Source: Curvibacter lanceolatus ATCC 14669 (GTDB lineage: Bacteria > Pseudomonadota > Gammaproteobacteria > Burkholderiales > Burkholderiaceae_C). From it: a stretch of DNA of 64,000 nucleotides. The notes under the pieces are model-generated. The model was not told where the DNA came from. It worked only from the letters and a program-made list of their open reading frames with translations, and did no database searches. Each line of letters starts with the position of its first letter. Within the stretch, counting starts at the first letter, position 1. Shown in pieces: positions 47,080 through 55,706 of this stretch. Position numbers and translations under genes: made by a program. The stretch covers positions 1 through 64,000 of the forward strand of contig NZ_KB906265.1 in assembly GCF_000381265.1 (NCBI RefSeq), given 5' to 3'.

Positions 47080-47896
47080 GTCCGCCCTCCTCCAGTTCGG
47101 CCAGGGCACGCTCGTAATTGGCCTTGGTCAATCGGTTGTGGTGCCACTCATTGTTGTTTTCCATGAAGGAAACCCCTTTGCCTTTCACGGTGTGCGCGAC
47201 CAGGACCTTGGGAAGGCCGGGCGGCGTGGGCGCAGCAAACGCGGCCTGCAAGGCAGGCACATCGTGGCCGTCGACCTCCAGGGCATGCCAGCCAAAGCTG
47301 CGGAACTTGGCAGCCAGGTCCTGCAGGTCAAGAATCACCCGGCTGTCGCCGTCGCTTTGCAGCTTGTTGTAGTCAACGATGGCCACCAGCGTGTCCAGAC
47401 GCAGTTGCGCGGCCGACATGACCGCCTCCCAGACCGAGCCTTCGTTGCATTCGCCGTCGCCCAGCATGACGTAGGTCTTGTAACCCAGCCCCTTCTTGCG
47501 CCCCGCCAGCGCGAGGCCAACGCCCATGGACAGGCCCTGCCCCAGGCTGCCGTTGGACGATTCGATGCCCAGATCGAGGTTCATCACCGGGTGGGCGATG
47601 AGGTCACTCTCGTTGGTCTGAAAGGACTGGAACTGCGCCTCGGTGATGAAACCGGCGGCCAGCAGCGCACTGAAAAACCCCAGCACCCCATGCCCCTTGC
47701 TCAGGATGAAACGGTCGCGCTCGGGCCACCGGGGCTGGGCCGGGTCGACGCGCAACACCGATCCGTACAGGGTGGCCATGATGTCCACCATCGACAGCCC
47801 GCCGCCCAGATGGGCGCTCAGGTTGCAGCTGTGGCTGATGTCCAGGATCTTGCGCCGCATCAGGCGGGCCATCTGCTCGATGTGCTCGGTACTCAT
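47072..47896 (-). CDS. Transketolase, N-terminal (ThDP-binding) subunit
   Basis: The 274-residue protein has the transketolase N-half: AHLGGGLSMVDIMATLYGSV, DRFILSKGHGVLGFFSALLA, the ThDP/Mg motif GDGECNEGSVWEAVMSAAQL ... VDYNKLQ, and LVAHTVKGKGVSFMEN. It needs the product of 46111-47079 to be active. The start at 47896 has GGAAAG upstream. Donor and acceptor sugars cannot be told from sequence; an aldehyde from the LuxC/LuxE pair in the same operon is an attractive acceptor (inference). Confidence 0.93.
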   Translation of the reverse strand: MSTEHIEQMARLMRRKILDISHSCNLSAHLGGGLSMVDIMATLYGSVLRVDPAQPRWPERDRFILSKGHGVLGFFSALLAAGFITEAQFQSFQTNESDLIAHPVMNLDLGIESSNGSLGQGLSMGVGLALAGRKKGLGYKTYVMLGDGECNEGSVWEAVMSAAQLRLDTLVAIVDYNKLQSDGDSRVILDLQDLAAKFRSFGWHALEVDGHDVPALQAAFAAPTPPGLPKVLVAHTVKGKGVSFMENNNEWHHNRLTKANYERALAELEEGGHA

Positions 47897-47909
47897 AAGC
47901 TTTCCAGGG

Positions 47910-48662
47910 TCAAACCAGGCCCCCGTCCGCACGGATGACCTGGCCGGTCACGTACGAGGACAGATCGGAAGCCAAAAACAAGGCCACATGGGCAATTTCT
48001 TCGGGCGAGGCGGGGCGCTTCAGGGCACTGGCCGCCAGCAGCGCCTCGCGGGCAGCGGGGTCCATCTGCTCGTACATGTCGGTTGTCGTGAGGCCTGGCG
48101 CGATGGCATTCACCCGCACGCCCGAAGCCCCCAGTTCCGTGGCCATGCTCTGGGTGGCGCGGGCCAGCGCGGCCTTGCTGCTGCCATAGGCCAGCGTGCC
48201 CGCATCGGCCACGAAGGCCGCCGTCGATGCCAGGTTGATGATGGAGCCGCCGCCCTGGCGCGCCATCCAGCGAGCCAGCCCCTGGCTGAACTGCAAGGGG
48301 CCGAACAGGTTGACCTCGAAGGTCCGCCGCATTTCGGCCATCGTGGTCATCTGGAACAAAGCGCCGCTGGCGGTGCCGGCATTGTTCACCAGCACATCGA
48401 TCTTTCGCTTGTCGGCCAGGATGCGCCGGGAGGCCTCACGGATCGACGCCTCCGAAGCCAGATCGAGCGCCACCCATTCGAGGAACCCGGCGTCGGCACC
48501 CAACGGCGGGTCGACCGGGATGTCGGGCAGCGCATCCAATTGACGCGCACAGGCATAGACACTGCATCCATGGGCGCGAAAACACGTCAGGATGGCGCGG
48601 CCGATGCCCCGATTGGCACCGGTCACGACGGCCACTTTTCCTTGCAGCAGAAGGGTGTTCAT
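47910..48662 (-). CDS. FabG-like short-chain dehydrogenase/reductase
   Basis: This classical SDR has 250 residues: the nucleotide motif AVVTGANRGIGRAILTCF, NNAG in DVLVNNAGTAS, catalytic Ser and Tyr-Lys in SIINLASTAAFV and AYGSSKAALARATQ, and C-terminal GQVIRADGGLV. It could reduce a beta-keto-acyl-ACP, or a sugar or polyol ketone. Its place in an operon with ACP and a FabZ-like dehydratase favours an acyl-chain role (inference). It overlaps the upstream gene by 4 bp. Confidence 0.92.
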   Translation of the reverse strand: MNTLLLQGKVAVVTGANRGIGRAILTCFRAHGCSVYACARQLDALPDIPVDPPLGADAGFLEWVALDLASEASIREASRRILADKRKIDVLVNNAGTASGALFQMTTMAEMRRTFEVNLFGPLQFSQGLARWMARQGGGSIINLASTAAFVADAGTLAYGSSKAALARATQSMATELGASGVRVNAIAPGLTTTDMYEQMDPAAREALLAASALKRPASPEEIAHVALFLASDLSSYVTGQVIRADGGLV

Positions 48663-49087
48663 TTCAATGGGGTGTCCACAGGACGGTCAATGGGGCCACG
48701 CAAATAGACCGGTTCCAACAAAGACCAGTCATCCTCAGGCATGGGGTTGCCCTCGGGAAACGGGGGCACGGCACCGGACGGTAGGCCGCGCAACACCCGC
48801 TCGCTCGAATAATAGGCGCGCAGGCAATGGGTGACCACACTGGTGAACAAGCGCAGGTCCTGCCGACGCAGTGCATCGACCAGCTTCAGGCGCTGTTCCA
48901 TGTCCAGCGCTTCAAACCGCTGTGCATGGTGCTGCTGCGCCAGATCACTCAGGCCCTGCAGAAAATCGGCCACCTGCTGCTCGATGCCGAAGCGCTGCTG
49001 GTAGGCCGCAAAGTCGATCGACGACGCAGGCGGTGCATGGAGCGCCTCGTCGCCTGGCAGCAAGGTGTCAAGAACCAGATTCAACAT
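48659..49087 (-). CDS. Gluconate 2-dehydrogenase subunit 3-like small protein
   Basis: The 142-residue protein resembles the small subunit that accompanies membrane GMC dehydrogenases (LNLVLDTLLPGDEALHAPPA; FLQGLSDLAQQ; TSVVTHCLRAYYSSERVLRG; PEGNPMPEDDW). Typical members carry a Tat signal peptide; this one does not, so it is probably cytoplasmic. The start at 49087 lies 5 bp after the GMC oxidoreductase stop. Upstream in-frame residues (to 49303) only overlap that gene. Confidence 0.8.
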   Translation of the reverse strand: MLNLVLDTLLPGDEALHAPPASSIDFAAYQQRFGIEQQVADFLQGLSDLAQQHHAQRFEALDMEQRLKLVDALRRQDLRLFTSVVTHCLRAYYSSERVLRGLPSGAVPPFPEGNPMPEDDWSLLEPVYLRGPIDRPVDTPLK

Positions 49088-49092
49088 GATCG

Positions 49093-50694
49093 TTAACCCA
49101 ATTCGTGGAGTTGCCGTTTGATGTGATCGCACAGGTACAAGGTGAGCGCCTGCGAGGTGGCCACCGGATTCACGGCGGCGGCGGTGACGAAAATGCTGCT
49201 GTCCACAATGAAGAGGTTCTTGACGGCATGCGCCTGCCCGCAGGGGTTGACCACCGAGGTGGCGGCATCCTGCCCCATGCGTGCCGTGCCCATGATGTGC
49301 CAACCCGCATGCCTGATGGGCGCAAACGAAGCGCTGATCCGGGCCCCGGCAGCCGTCAGCAACTGCTTGCTGGCTTCCACGCCGTGCTTGAGCATGCTGC
49401 GCGTATTGTCGCTGAGGGTGTAGTGCACCTTGACCCCCGGCATGCCGCTGCTGTCGCGGTGCTCGGGGTCCAGCACGATGCGGTTGTGCGCCTCGGGCAG
49501 GTCTTCTGTGATCACGGCCAGCCCGGCGGTGTGGTTGTAGGTGCGCATGAACTCGCGGTGATGGTCCGGGCCCAGCGGAATGCGGCGCATGAAATACCCG
49601 TTGACCGCGGTCTCCACAGGCGGGGCCCCCCGCAAAGCCTGCAAGGTGTAACCCCGCACAAAGCCGCGCTGGGCGTCGGTTTCATAAAACTGCTGACTCA
49701 GCAGACAGCAACCATGCGGGCCGATGCTGGAACGCAGGTCCTGCTCGAACACCCCCTCGACATAGGCCAGCGGGTGCAGCATCAGATGCGTGCCCACCAG
49801 GCCTTGCTCATTGAGCAGGCCGTCCGGGAAGGCCGTGGACACCGAATTGAGCAACAAGCGGGGGGTGCCCAGACCGCTGGCGGCCACGACGACCACACGG
49901 GCCCGAAGCCGGTGCAAGGCGCCTTGCTCATCCAGATACAGCGCCCCGTTGGCGGCGCCCGTGCTGTCCAGGCAGATCTCGACGACACGGCAACCCGTGC
50001 GGACCTCCACCCCCTGGCGCAGAGCCTGAGGCCAGTAGGTGACATCGACACTGGATTTGGCGCCCTGGGCGCAACCCGTGTTGCAGGGCCCCAGGTTGAC
50101 ACACGGGGCCCGGTTCAGATGCCGGTGGGTGTTGATGGCGCTGTAGGCCGGCCACCAATGCCAACCCAGTTGATTGAAGCCCCGGGCCAGCGCCCGCCCC
50201 ATCTCGCCCAGCGGCACAGGTGGCAACAGGGACTCGTAGTCGGGATAGGCCGGATCACCCACCAGCCCCGCCACACCCATCTGCCGCTCGTTCTCCGCAA
50301 AGTACGGCCGCAGTTGCTCGTAGCTCAGCGGCCAATCGTCGGCCACACCGTCCAGCGAACGGACTTTGAAATCAGAAGGATGAAATCGCGGGAAGTGCCC
50401 CGAGTACAGGATCGTGCTGCCGCCAAAACCATTGAAATTGGCCAGCGAAATGGGCGATTGCGAATCATCGACGGGGTAGTCGCCAGGCCGCTGCCGCACG
50501 TTGGGATTGGGGCTGAAATCAGCTTGTCGGCTCAGCTCCCAGCTCGCGGTGTGCGAAGGGTAGCGCTCGGGCACCGACGCAGCCCCCTGCTCCAGGCAGA
50601 CGATGCGCAAGGCCGTCCCCTGGCTCAAGCGCCAGGCGGCGGCGGCCCCGCAGGCGCCGGAGCCGATGATCAGAACGTCCGCCTCTTGCACCAC
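49093..50694 (-). CDS. GMC-family FAD-dependent oxidoreductase
   Basis: The 533-residue protein oxidises an alcohol to a carbonyl with FAD. It has the FAD fold (DVLIIGSGACGAAAAWRLS), the GMC sequence NFNGFGGSTILYSGHFPRFH, VVVAASGLGTPRLLLNS, and the catalytic His and Asn at the end (RHAGWHIMGTARMG; VTAAAVNPVATSQALTLYL). There is no signal peptide. The acceptor protein is probably the subunit 3-like product of the next gene. The substrate is unknown; an acyl, polyol or sugar alcohol made by the operon is possible. Confidence 0.93.
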   Translation of the reverse strand: MVQEADVLIIGSGACGAAAAWRLSQGTALRIVCLEQGAASVPERYPSHTASWELSRQADFSPNPNVRQRPGDYPVDDSQSPISLANFNGFGGSTILYSGHFPRFHPSDFKVRSLDGVADDWPLSYEQLRPYFAENERQMGVAGLVGDPAYPDYESLLPPVPLGEMGRALARGFNQLGWHWWPAYSAINTHRHLNRAPCVNLGPCNTGCAQGAKSSVDVTYWPQALRQGVEVRTGCRVVEICLDSTGAANGALYLDEQGALHRLRARVVVVAASGLGTPRLLLNSVSTAFPDGLLNEQGLVGTHLMLHPLAYVEGVFEQDLRSSIGPHGCCLLSQQFYETDAQRGFVRGYTLQALRGAPPVETAVNGYFMRRIPLGPDHHREFMRTYNHTAGLAVITEDLPEAHNRIVLDPEHRDSSGMPGVKVHYTLSDNTRSMLKHGVEASKQLLTAAGARISASFAPIRHAGWHIMGTARMGQDAATSVVNPCGQAHAVKNLFIVDSSIFVTAAAVNPVATSQALTLYLCDHIKRQLHELG

Positions 50695-50700
50695 GCAGCC

Positions 50701-51189
50701 TCAAGCCGGTCGAGTCGGCAGGTACTGTTTGAGGATGTCCGGGATGGTGATCATCATCTCGGCTTCGCAGGCCACCTCCTGGTCGACATAGGCCACGCCC
50801 TTGCCCTTGCAGATGCCGCGCTTCCAGGACAACACCTCGGTGTGGATTTCAAACTTCTTGCCGGGCAGGACTTCCTTGCGGTAACGCACCGTGTGCGACA
50901 GGGCATGGGTCACCTTGCCTTGCAAGCCCGGCAAGGTGGTGATCGCCACCGTCAACATCTGGGCCAGGGCCTCGAGTTGCAAGGCCCCCGGCATGTTGGG
51001 CGCGCCCGGAAAATGCACGGGGAAATACCACTCGTTGAGGCTCAGGTTCTTGTAGCCGCGGGCGTACTGACCCGGCACCACCTCGTCGACATGGTCGATC
51101 ATCAGGAACGGATAGCGGTTGGGCTGGTAGGCCTGCAGCTGCACGCAATCAAGACTGAATTTCTCCACGGAAAACCTCATTTCATTCAT
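50701..51189 (-). CDS. FabZ-like 3-hydroxyacyl-ACP dehydratase
   Basis: The 162-residue hotdog-fold protein has the FabZ pattern: YPFLMIDHVDEVVPGQYARG and the catalytic WYFPVHFPGAPNMPGALQLE with His, followed by EALAQMLTVAITTLPG. It dehydrates beta-hydroxyacyl-ACP. The start at 51189 shares ATGA with the stop of the luxC-like gene; an in-frame ATG at 51180 (MRFSVEKF) is a close alternative. The presence of ACP in the operon supports an ACP substrate. Confidence 0.9.
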   Translation of the reverse strand: MNEMRFSVEKFSLDCVQLQAYQPNRYPFLMIDHVDEVVPGQYARGYKNLSLNEWYFPVHFPGAPNMPGALQLEALAQMLTVAITTLPGLQGKVTHALSHTVRYRKEVLPGKKFEIHTEVLSWKRGICKGKGVAYVDQEVACEAEMMITIPDILKQYLPTRPA

Positions 51190-52400
51190 TGAATATCGAC
51201 CCATCGGGACAGGGACGACATCAGGTCGTAGCCATCCCAATGCATGCCCATGTCCAGGGCCCGCCCGACGGGAACCACCCGGTCGATGCCCCGCAGCCGA
51301 TGGCGCACGACAAACGACCTCAGCAGTGCGACGTCCAGGCCGAAGTAGGTGAGCGTCTGAAAGCGCGGATCCACCCACGGGGCCACCGCGTCAATCGAAT
51401 CCACCGCCACCTCGTACACCATGCCGTGGTGCCCCCGGCGCGTGGTGGGTGAAGAGTGAAGGCCGCTGAGCGCCAACCGATACAGGCCATTGCCATGACG
51501 ATGGATGCGCAGCACCTCCTCATCCTGGACACTGCGGGCGCAGGCCTCGACAAACTTGTCCATCGCCGCAATCGGTGCCAGGGTGTAGCGCGCCAGTGCC
51601 TCGCGCTCAAACGCGGCCCACAGGCGCGCCTGGGCCGCCTCGACCTCGGAAGCCGTGCCCACCCAGGCCAGCAGGTGCGGCGACGAGCAGGCGTTCTGGT
51701 CCATCAGGTACAGGTCGTTGAACAGGCGCGAGCACAGCCCCTTCAGCTCGGCCTCGGGCAAGGCGTTCAATGCCGGCGCCCCCAGCGCGCAAAACGAGTA
51801 CCGGTCGGCGAAGGCGACCTCGCGTGAGCGTGCCGGGGTGGGGAAGCTGCGCATGTGCGCCACCGTGGCATCGCCCCCCCAGATCACGCGGCCGTCGGCC
51901 TGGGACAACCACCAGGCATTGATGTCATCGTCATGGGCGTAACGCAACAGCGCCACGGCCGAGCGCACCGACTCATGCTCGGGGCGGGCCAAGGTGGTGG
52001 CGATCGCCGCCAGCAACACATCCAGCGTCGGGCTTGCGGCCGAGGGCAGGCGCAACACACAGCTGTTGCCGCTGAGCAGCCCGAAGGCCAGCGAAAAGGC
52101 CGTGTTCACCGGCACGTTGGACGGACAGATGTGAAAGACAAGGCCCAGCCCGACGCGCAAACGATCGTCCTGCGCCGCCAAAGCCAGGCGCGCCAGATTC
52201 GCTTTGCGGCACCAGAAGGCAAAGGTGACCACATCCGGCAGATCGAGATGGCGCACGTCCTGCATCAACTGGCTCGACAGGTCGGCCAGAAACGCCAGCC
52301 GCGCCGGATCGAACACGGGCACCGGCAGCTCACACAGGCTGTCGGGCTGCCCGACCAGAAAATCGATCCGGGCACGCAATTCAGCGGGTATAGGTGTCAC
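51186..52400 (-). CDS. LuxC-like acyl-CoA/acyl-protein reductase
   Basis: LuxC reduces activated fatty acyl groups to aldehydes with NADPH. The 404-residue protein has the family core: GLGLVFHICPSNVPVNTAFS (nucleotide-binding), FGLLSGNSCVLRLPS, and the catalytic Cys in LMDQNACSSPHLL. It is shorter than Vibrio LuxC (about 480). The GTG at 52400 has AGGGG upstream and was preferred; ATG at 52436 is possible. It lies after luxE-like, the normal partner of LuxC, but no luciferase genes (luxA/luxB) are present. Confidence 0.88.
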   Translation of the reverse strand: MTPIPAELRARIDFLVGQPDSLCELPVPVFDPARLAFLADLSSQLMQDVRHLDLPDVVTFAFWCRKANLARLALAAQDDRLRVGLGLVFHICPSNVPVNTAFSLAFGLLSGNSCVLRLPSAASPTLDVLLAAIATTLARPEHESVRSAVALLRYAHDDDINAWWLSQADGRVIWGGDATVAHMRSFPTPARSREVAFADRYSFCALGAPALNALPEAELKGLCSRLFNDLYLMDQNACSSPHLLAWVGTASEVEAAQARLWAAFEREALARYTLAPIAAMDKFVEACARSVQDEEVLRIHRHGNGLYRLALSGLHSSPTTRRGHHGMVYEVAVDSIDAVAPWVDPRFQTLTYFGLDVALLRSFVVRHRLRGIDRVVPVGRALDMGMHWDGYDLMSSLSRWVDIQ

Positions 52401-53442
52401 TGCAACCCCTGACTTCGGCCTGCTGGATGCGGCCATGAACCTTGAAATGACGCCCCATGCGGCCGCAGGGGCAATCGTCCTCACCGCCCCACTCGCCCAG
52501 GTCTTCGCTCAGCAGGATGTGGCCGGGGTAGCTGCGGGGGATCACCGACAGCACTTCAATCAGCCCCGTCTTGCCCGGGCCCAGCGCTGAAAAATCATGC
52601 GGGTCGCGAATGATGAGCTCGGAGTACGACGAAGCATGCAGTTGCCCGGCCTCACACTCCATGAAGATCGAGCCGGTCTGCTCGACCATGCCGTAGTAGT
52701 TGTGAACCCGACGCAGCCCGGCGACCTGGGCCAGCCGGGCCTTGAAGACAGGCGCATCGACGGCCTGGGCGAGCATTTGCTTCCACCCCCCGCCATGGAT
52801 CAACACCCCACGCTCCAGCGGCAGATGCTGTGCCTGGTCCTCCAGCGCCAGCACCAGGTGCTGCCAGACCATGAAGGTGAAGCCGAACAGCAGGATCGGG
52901 CCGTCCGGGTACTTCTCGAGAAAGCGCATCACCCGCGGCAGATTCAGCTGCATGTCGTCGTCGAGCGCAAACTCCACCTCGCGGCCGAACATGGAAAAGC
53001 CCAGGATGCCGGCAGTGCGCGCCGAGAACTTGAGCCGGTCCGACACGGTGGAGCGGCTGTCGATCACCAGCATGGGCAGGCGCTGGGGGCCGATGAAGTC
53101 GGCCATGATCTTGGCCAGCACCTTGATTTGCAAGGCGGCCGTCGCCTTGTCCAGAAAGATCCTGGACAACTTCCCCCCCGTGCCCGACGAGGTCATGGTC
53201 TTGACGATGTCGCTGTGCGGCACGCTCAGAAGCTCCATTTCCTTGAACAGTCGAACCGGCAGGAAAGGCAGATCCTCCAGGCTTGGAGCGACGGGAGACG
53301 GTGACCACAGCCGGTCGAGCACCCTGGCGTAGGGCTCGCAGTGCGCACGGTGCCAGTCGAGCAACTGCTGCAGTTGCCCGCCCAGGAACTCGCGCTTGGC
53401 CGCCGAGGCCAAGCCATAGGGTGGGATTGAGGACAGGTCCAT
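52381..53442 (-). CDS. LuxE-like acyl-protein synthetase
   Basis: LuxE activates a carboxylic acid as an acyl-adenylate, forms an acyl-enzyme and passes the chain to LuxC. The 353-residue protein shows DLPFLPVRLFKEMELLSVP, the phosphate-loop-like TMTSSGTGGKLSRIFLDKAT, FTFMVWQHLVLALED, YYGMVEQTGSIFMECEAGQL and HILLSEDLGEWGGEDDCPCG. The start is ATG at 53442, sharing its A with the TGA of the ligase gene; a TTG is one codon upstream. It overlaps the luxC-like gene by 20 bp. Confidence 0.92.
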   Translation of the reverse strand: MDLSSIPPYGLASAAKREFLGGQLQQLLDWHRAHCEPYARVLDRLWSPSPVAPSLEDLPFLPVRLFKEMELLSVPHSDIVKTMTSSGTGGKLSRIFLDKATAALQIKVLAKIMADFIGPQRLPMLVIDSRSTVSDRLKFSARTAGILGFSMFGREVEFALDDDMQLNLPRVMRFLEKYPDGPILLFGFTFMVWQHLVLALEDQAQHLPLERGVLIHGGGWKQMLAQAVDAPVFKARLAQVAGLRRVHNYYGMVEQTGSIFMECEAGQLHASSYSELIIRDPHDFSALGPGKTGLIEVLSVIPRSYPGHILLSEDLGEWGGEDDCPCGRMGRHFKVHGRIQQAEVRGCSDTYTR

Positions 53443-54860
53443 CAAACTGCCGCACTCAGGCGTGGATAGTCGATTTTTCCCGAGTCCAGGCGTGGCAACG
53501 CGGGCAGCGCGTGCAGCGACAAGGTCGAGCGATTCACATTCAACAGGCCGGCCAGCTCATCACGCAGCACCGGCAGCCCGGCGGCATCGGGGGCTTGAAC
53601 CGAAATGCAAAGGCGATCATCCACACCCCAGGCCGCCGCGGCCAGCCCACGCTGCTCCAGCAACTGTTCAACAGCCGCCAGCGACACACGCACCCCATGG
53701 ATCTTCAGAAAACGATGCAGGCGGCCTTCGATGTAGAAGCAACCTTCTGCGTCAAAGCGAGCCAGGTCGCCCGTTCGCAAAACACCCTGGTGGGTGTCGC
53801 CCAACTGAAGATCCGCCCTGGATTCGGCGTAGCCCAGACTGACATTGGGCCCCTGGTAGATCAGCTCCCCCGTCTTGCCCGCCTCCGACACCGCCTCGCC
53901 CTGTTCATCGATCAAACCCAGCTGGCCACCGGGAATGGCGCGTCCGATGCTGTCGGGCTTGAGCCCGACCTGCGCCGGCGGCAGGTAGGCCATGCGCGCC
54001 GTGGCCTCGGTCTGCCCGTACATCACGTAAAAATCGATGCCCTTGGCCTGACAGCTTTGATGGACCTGCAACACCCGCTCGGGCGCCAGCCGGCCACCGG
54101 CCACGGTCATGCTGCGCACAGAGCCCATGTCGAGCCGGTCCAGCCGCAACTTGAGCAGCATCTCGTAGGTGAAGGGCACGCCTTGGAAACGGGTCACCTG
54201 CTGCTGCCTCAGCAAGGGCCAGAACGCCCCATCGAACAAGCCCAGGCGTGTCAACACCACACAGGCCCCCACGCGCAGGTGGCTGTGGATCACGGACAGC
54301 CCATAGGAATAATTGAACGGCAGGGTGGTGATCGCCCGGTCATGCTCATCCAGCTGAAGGTATTGCGCGATCGAGTCCGCGTTCGACAGCAGGTTCTGCG
54401 CCGAAAGCCGGACCAGCTTGGGGGTGCCGGTCGATCCCGAGGTGGCCAGCAACAGCGCCAGATCGGGGTGGAGCGGCCCCGGTGGGGGTGACATGGGCTG
54501 GCGCCGCCGCCACAAGCCATAGCCGCCCTGCGACAACACGGCGTCGAAGCCTGGCAGTTCGGCCTGCCGAGAGGCCGCAAGCCAAACGCACTCAGGCTGG
54601 TACCGGTCAAGCAGGCTGCGCAACGCATGCTCAGGCAAGCCCGCCGCCAGCAACAAGGGCACCGCCCCGGCGGCCAAGGCAGACAAATAGCTCACCATGG
54701 AGCTCAGGTCGTTGTCCAGCAGCAGAAAAACCAGCTCTCGGGCTTGCCAGTGCAACTTGAACGATTGCACGGCCTGCTGCAGCTGCGAGTAGCTCAGCAC
54801 TGCCCCCCCGTCCAGCACCAGCGCTGGCCGCTGCGGAAAGCGGGGGCAAAGCAGGTTCAT
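53442..54860 (-). CDS. Acyl-activating (ANL superfamily) AMP-forming ligase
   Basis: The 472-residue protein has the adenylation motifs: LLLATSGSTGTPKLVRLS (A3), YVMYGQTEATARM (A5), VLRTGDLARFDAEGCFYIEG (A7) and the catalytic lysine in LPRLDSGKIDY (A10). The gene is adjacent to and overlaps acp (4 bp), so loading an acid onto that ACP (acyl-ACP ligase) is the natural inference. The acid cannot be read from sequence. The length is a little short for acyl-CoA ligases (about 500-550). Confidence 0.92.
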   Translation of the reverse strand: MNLLCPRFPQRPALVLDGGAVLSYSQLQQAVQSFKLHWQARELVFLLLDNDLSSMVSYLSALAAGAVPLLLAAGLPEHALRSLLDRYQPECVWLAASRQAELPGFDAVLSQGGYGLWRRRQPMSPPPGPLHPDLALLLATSGSTGTPKLVRLSAQNLLSNADSIAQYLQLDEHDRAITTLPFNYSYGLSVIHSHLRVGACVVLTRLGLFDGAFWPLLRQQQVTRFQGVPFTYEMLLKLRLDRLDMGSVRSMTVAGGRLAPERVLQVHQSCQAKGIDFYVMYGQTEATARMAYLPPAQVGLKPDSIGRAIPGGQLGLIDEQGEAVSEAGKTGELIYQGPNVSLGYAESRADLQLGDTHQGVLRTGDLARFDAEGCFYIEGRLHRFLKIHGVRVSLAAVEQLLEQRGLAAAAWGVDDRLCISVQAPDAAGLPVLRDELAGLLNVNRSTLSLHALPALPRLDSGKIDYPRLSAAV

Positions 54861-55102
54861 GCCGAAATGTCGACGCCGTACTTCTTCAGCTTCTCGATGC
54901 CCACGGTGTAGGAGCCGAACTCGATGATGTCTTCCGTGTCCATCATGATGTCGAACTCTTCTTCGAGCGCCGCGATCAGGCCCATGTGGCCGACCGAGTC
55001 CCAGGCGGGAATGCAGTTGTAGACAAACTTCTCATCCAGCACACCCGGCTGGACAGAAAAGCACTTCTCGAACACTTGGTCGTACCGTTCTTTGTTGGAC
55101 AT
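54857..55102 (-). CDS. Acyl carrier protein
   Basis: This is an 81-residue acidic carrier protein with the 4'-phosphopantetheine attachment Ser in PAWDSVGHMGLIAALEEEF and the helical tail typical of ACPs. It is the first gene of the minus-strand operon: acp, ligase, luxE-like, luxC-like, fabZ-like, GMC oxidoreductase, small subunit, SDR, transketolase N and C. GAGGTGG precedes the ATG. It differs from housekeeping AcpP (which has GADSLDxVE), so it belongs to a dedicated pathway. Confidence 0.95.
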   Translation of the reverse strand: MSNKERYDQVFEKCFSVQPGVLDEKFVYNCIPAWDSVGHMGLIAALEEEFDIMMDTEDIIEFGSYTVGIEKLKKYGVDISA

Positions 55103-55706
55103 CGTCCACCTCGTTTCATTTGAAAGCCACGCGATCGCTGCATTGGCGCCCGGAATCGCCCCGACTTGATCGCATGGATGCTAGCAGAGCGCTCAGGCCC
55201 CTAAGAGCCGTAATGACACCGATTTGCGTCGCAATTAAAGCCAGAAAGAACGCCTGAAAGGCCGGCACGAAAACCGAGGTGCCGCACTCTCAAACGGGCC
55301 ACGGCATCAAGGATGGAGATTGGGGCGCAACCAACCCTGCACGGCACAAACACCCCACGCCAGACAGTCGCATCGGGCACGCCACTCAAGACTCCGGACC
55401 AAAGAGGCATTCGGCCAGGGTTCCTGCCCTCCGAGATCCGGCGTAGCATCTGGCGCACAAACGCCGCTTTACCCACGAACAGCCAGCCGTTCCCCCCCCA
55501 ATTTGCCCCTTTTGACATCCAAGCCATCGTCGATACTGACTTGGCCCAAGGCGTCCGAGTGAGTACGCTGGCAGGCCGGTGACTCTGGCGACACTGGCTC
55601 AGCAGCGCCCCACAACGATGGGCCCGGAATGCATGAATATTTTTCTCAGCCGTTGAATCCATAAACAACCCACGCCCGAACAACCTCGCCGCCACGGAGA
55701 TCCGTC
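55103..55706. other. 604-bp intergenic region with no supported gene
   Basis: The region lies between the divergent acp operon and the radical SAM gene and must contain both promoters. I saw no hairpin terminator, tRNA or insertion element. A 164-codon minus-strand frame at 55201-55695 has no family-like sequence and an odd composition, so it is not called. No clear promoter could be assigned with confidence. Confidence 0.7.

Noticed and set aside
51186-53442. LuxC and LuxE as part of a bioluminescence system
   Set aside because: No luxA, luxB, luxD or luxG homologues are present; the neighbouring ACP, FabZ-like and transketolase genes point to biosynthesis instead.
55201-55695. A 164-codon minus-strand open frame between the acp operon and the radical SAM gene
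   Set aside because: No recognisable family sequence, odd composition, and it fills a region that must hold two promoters; most likely non-coding.
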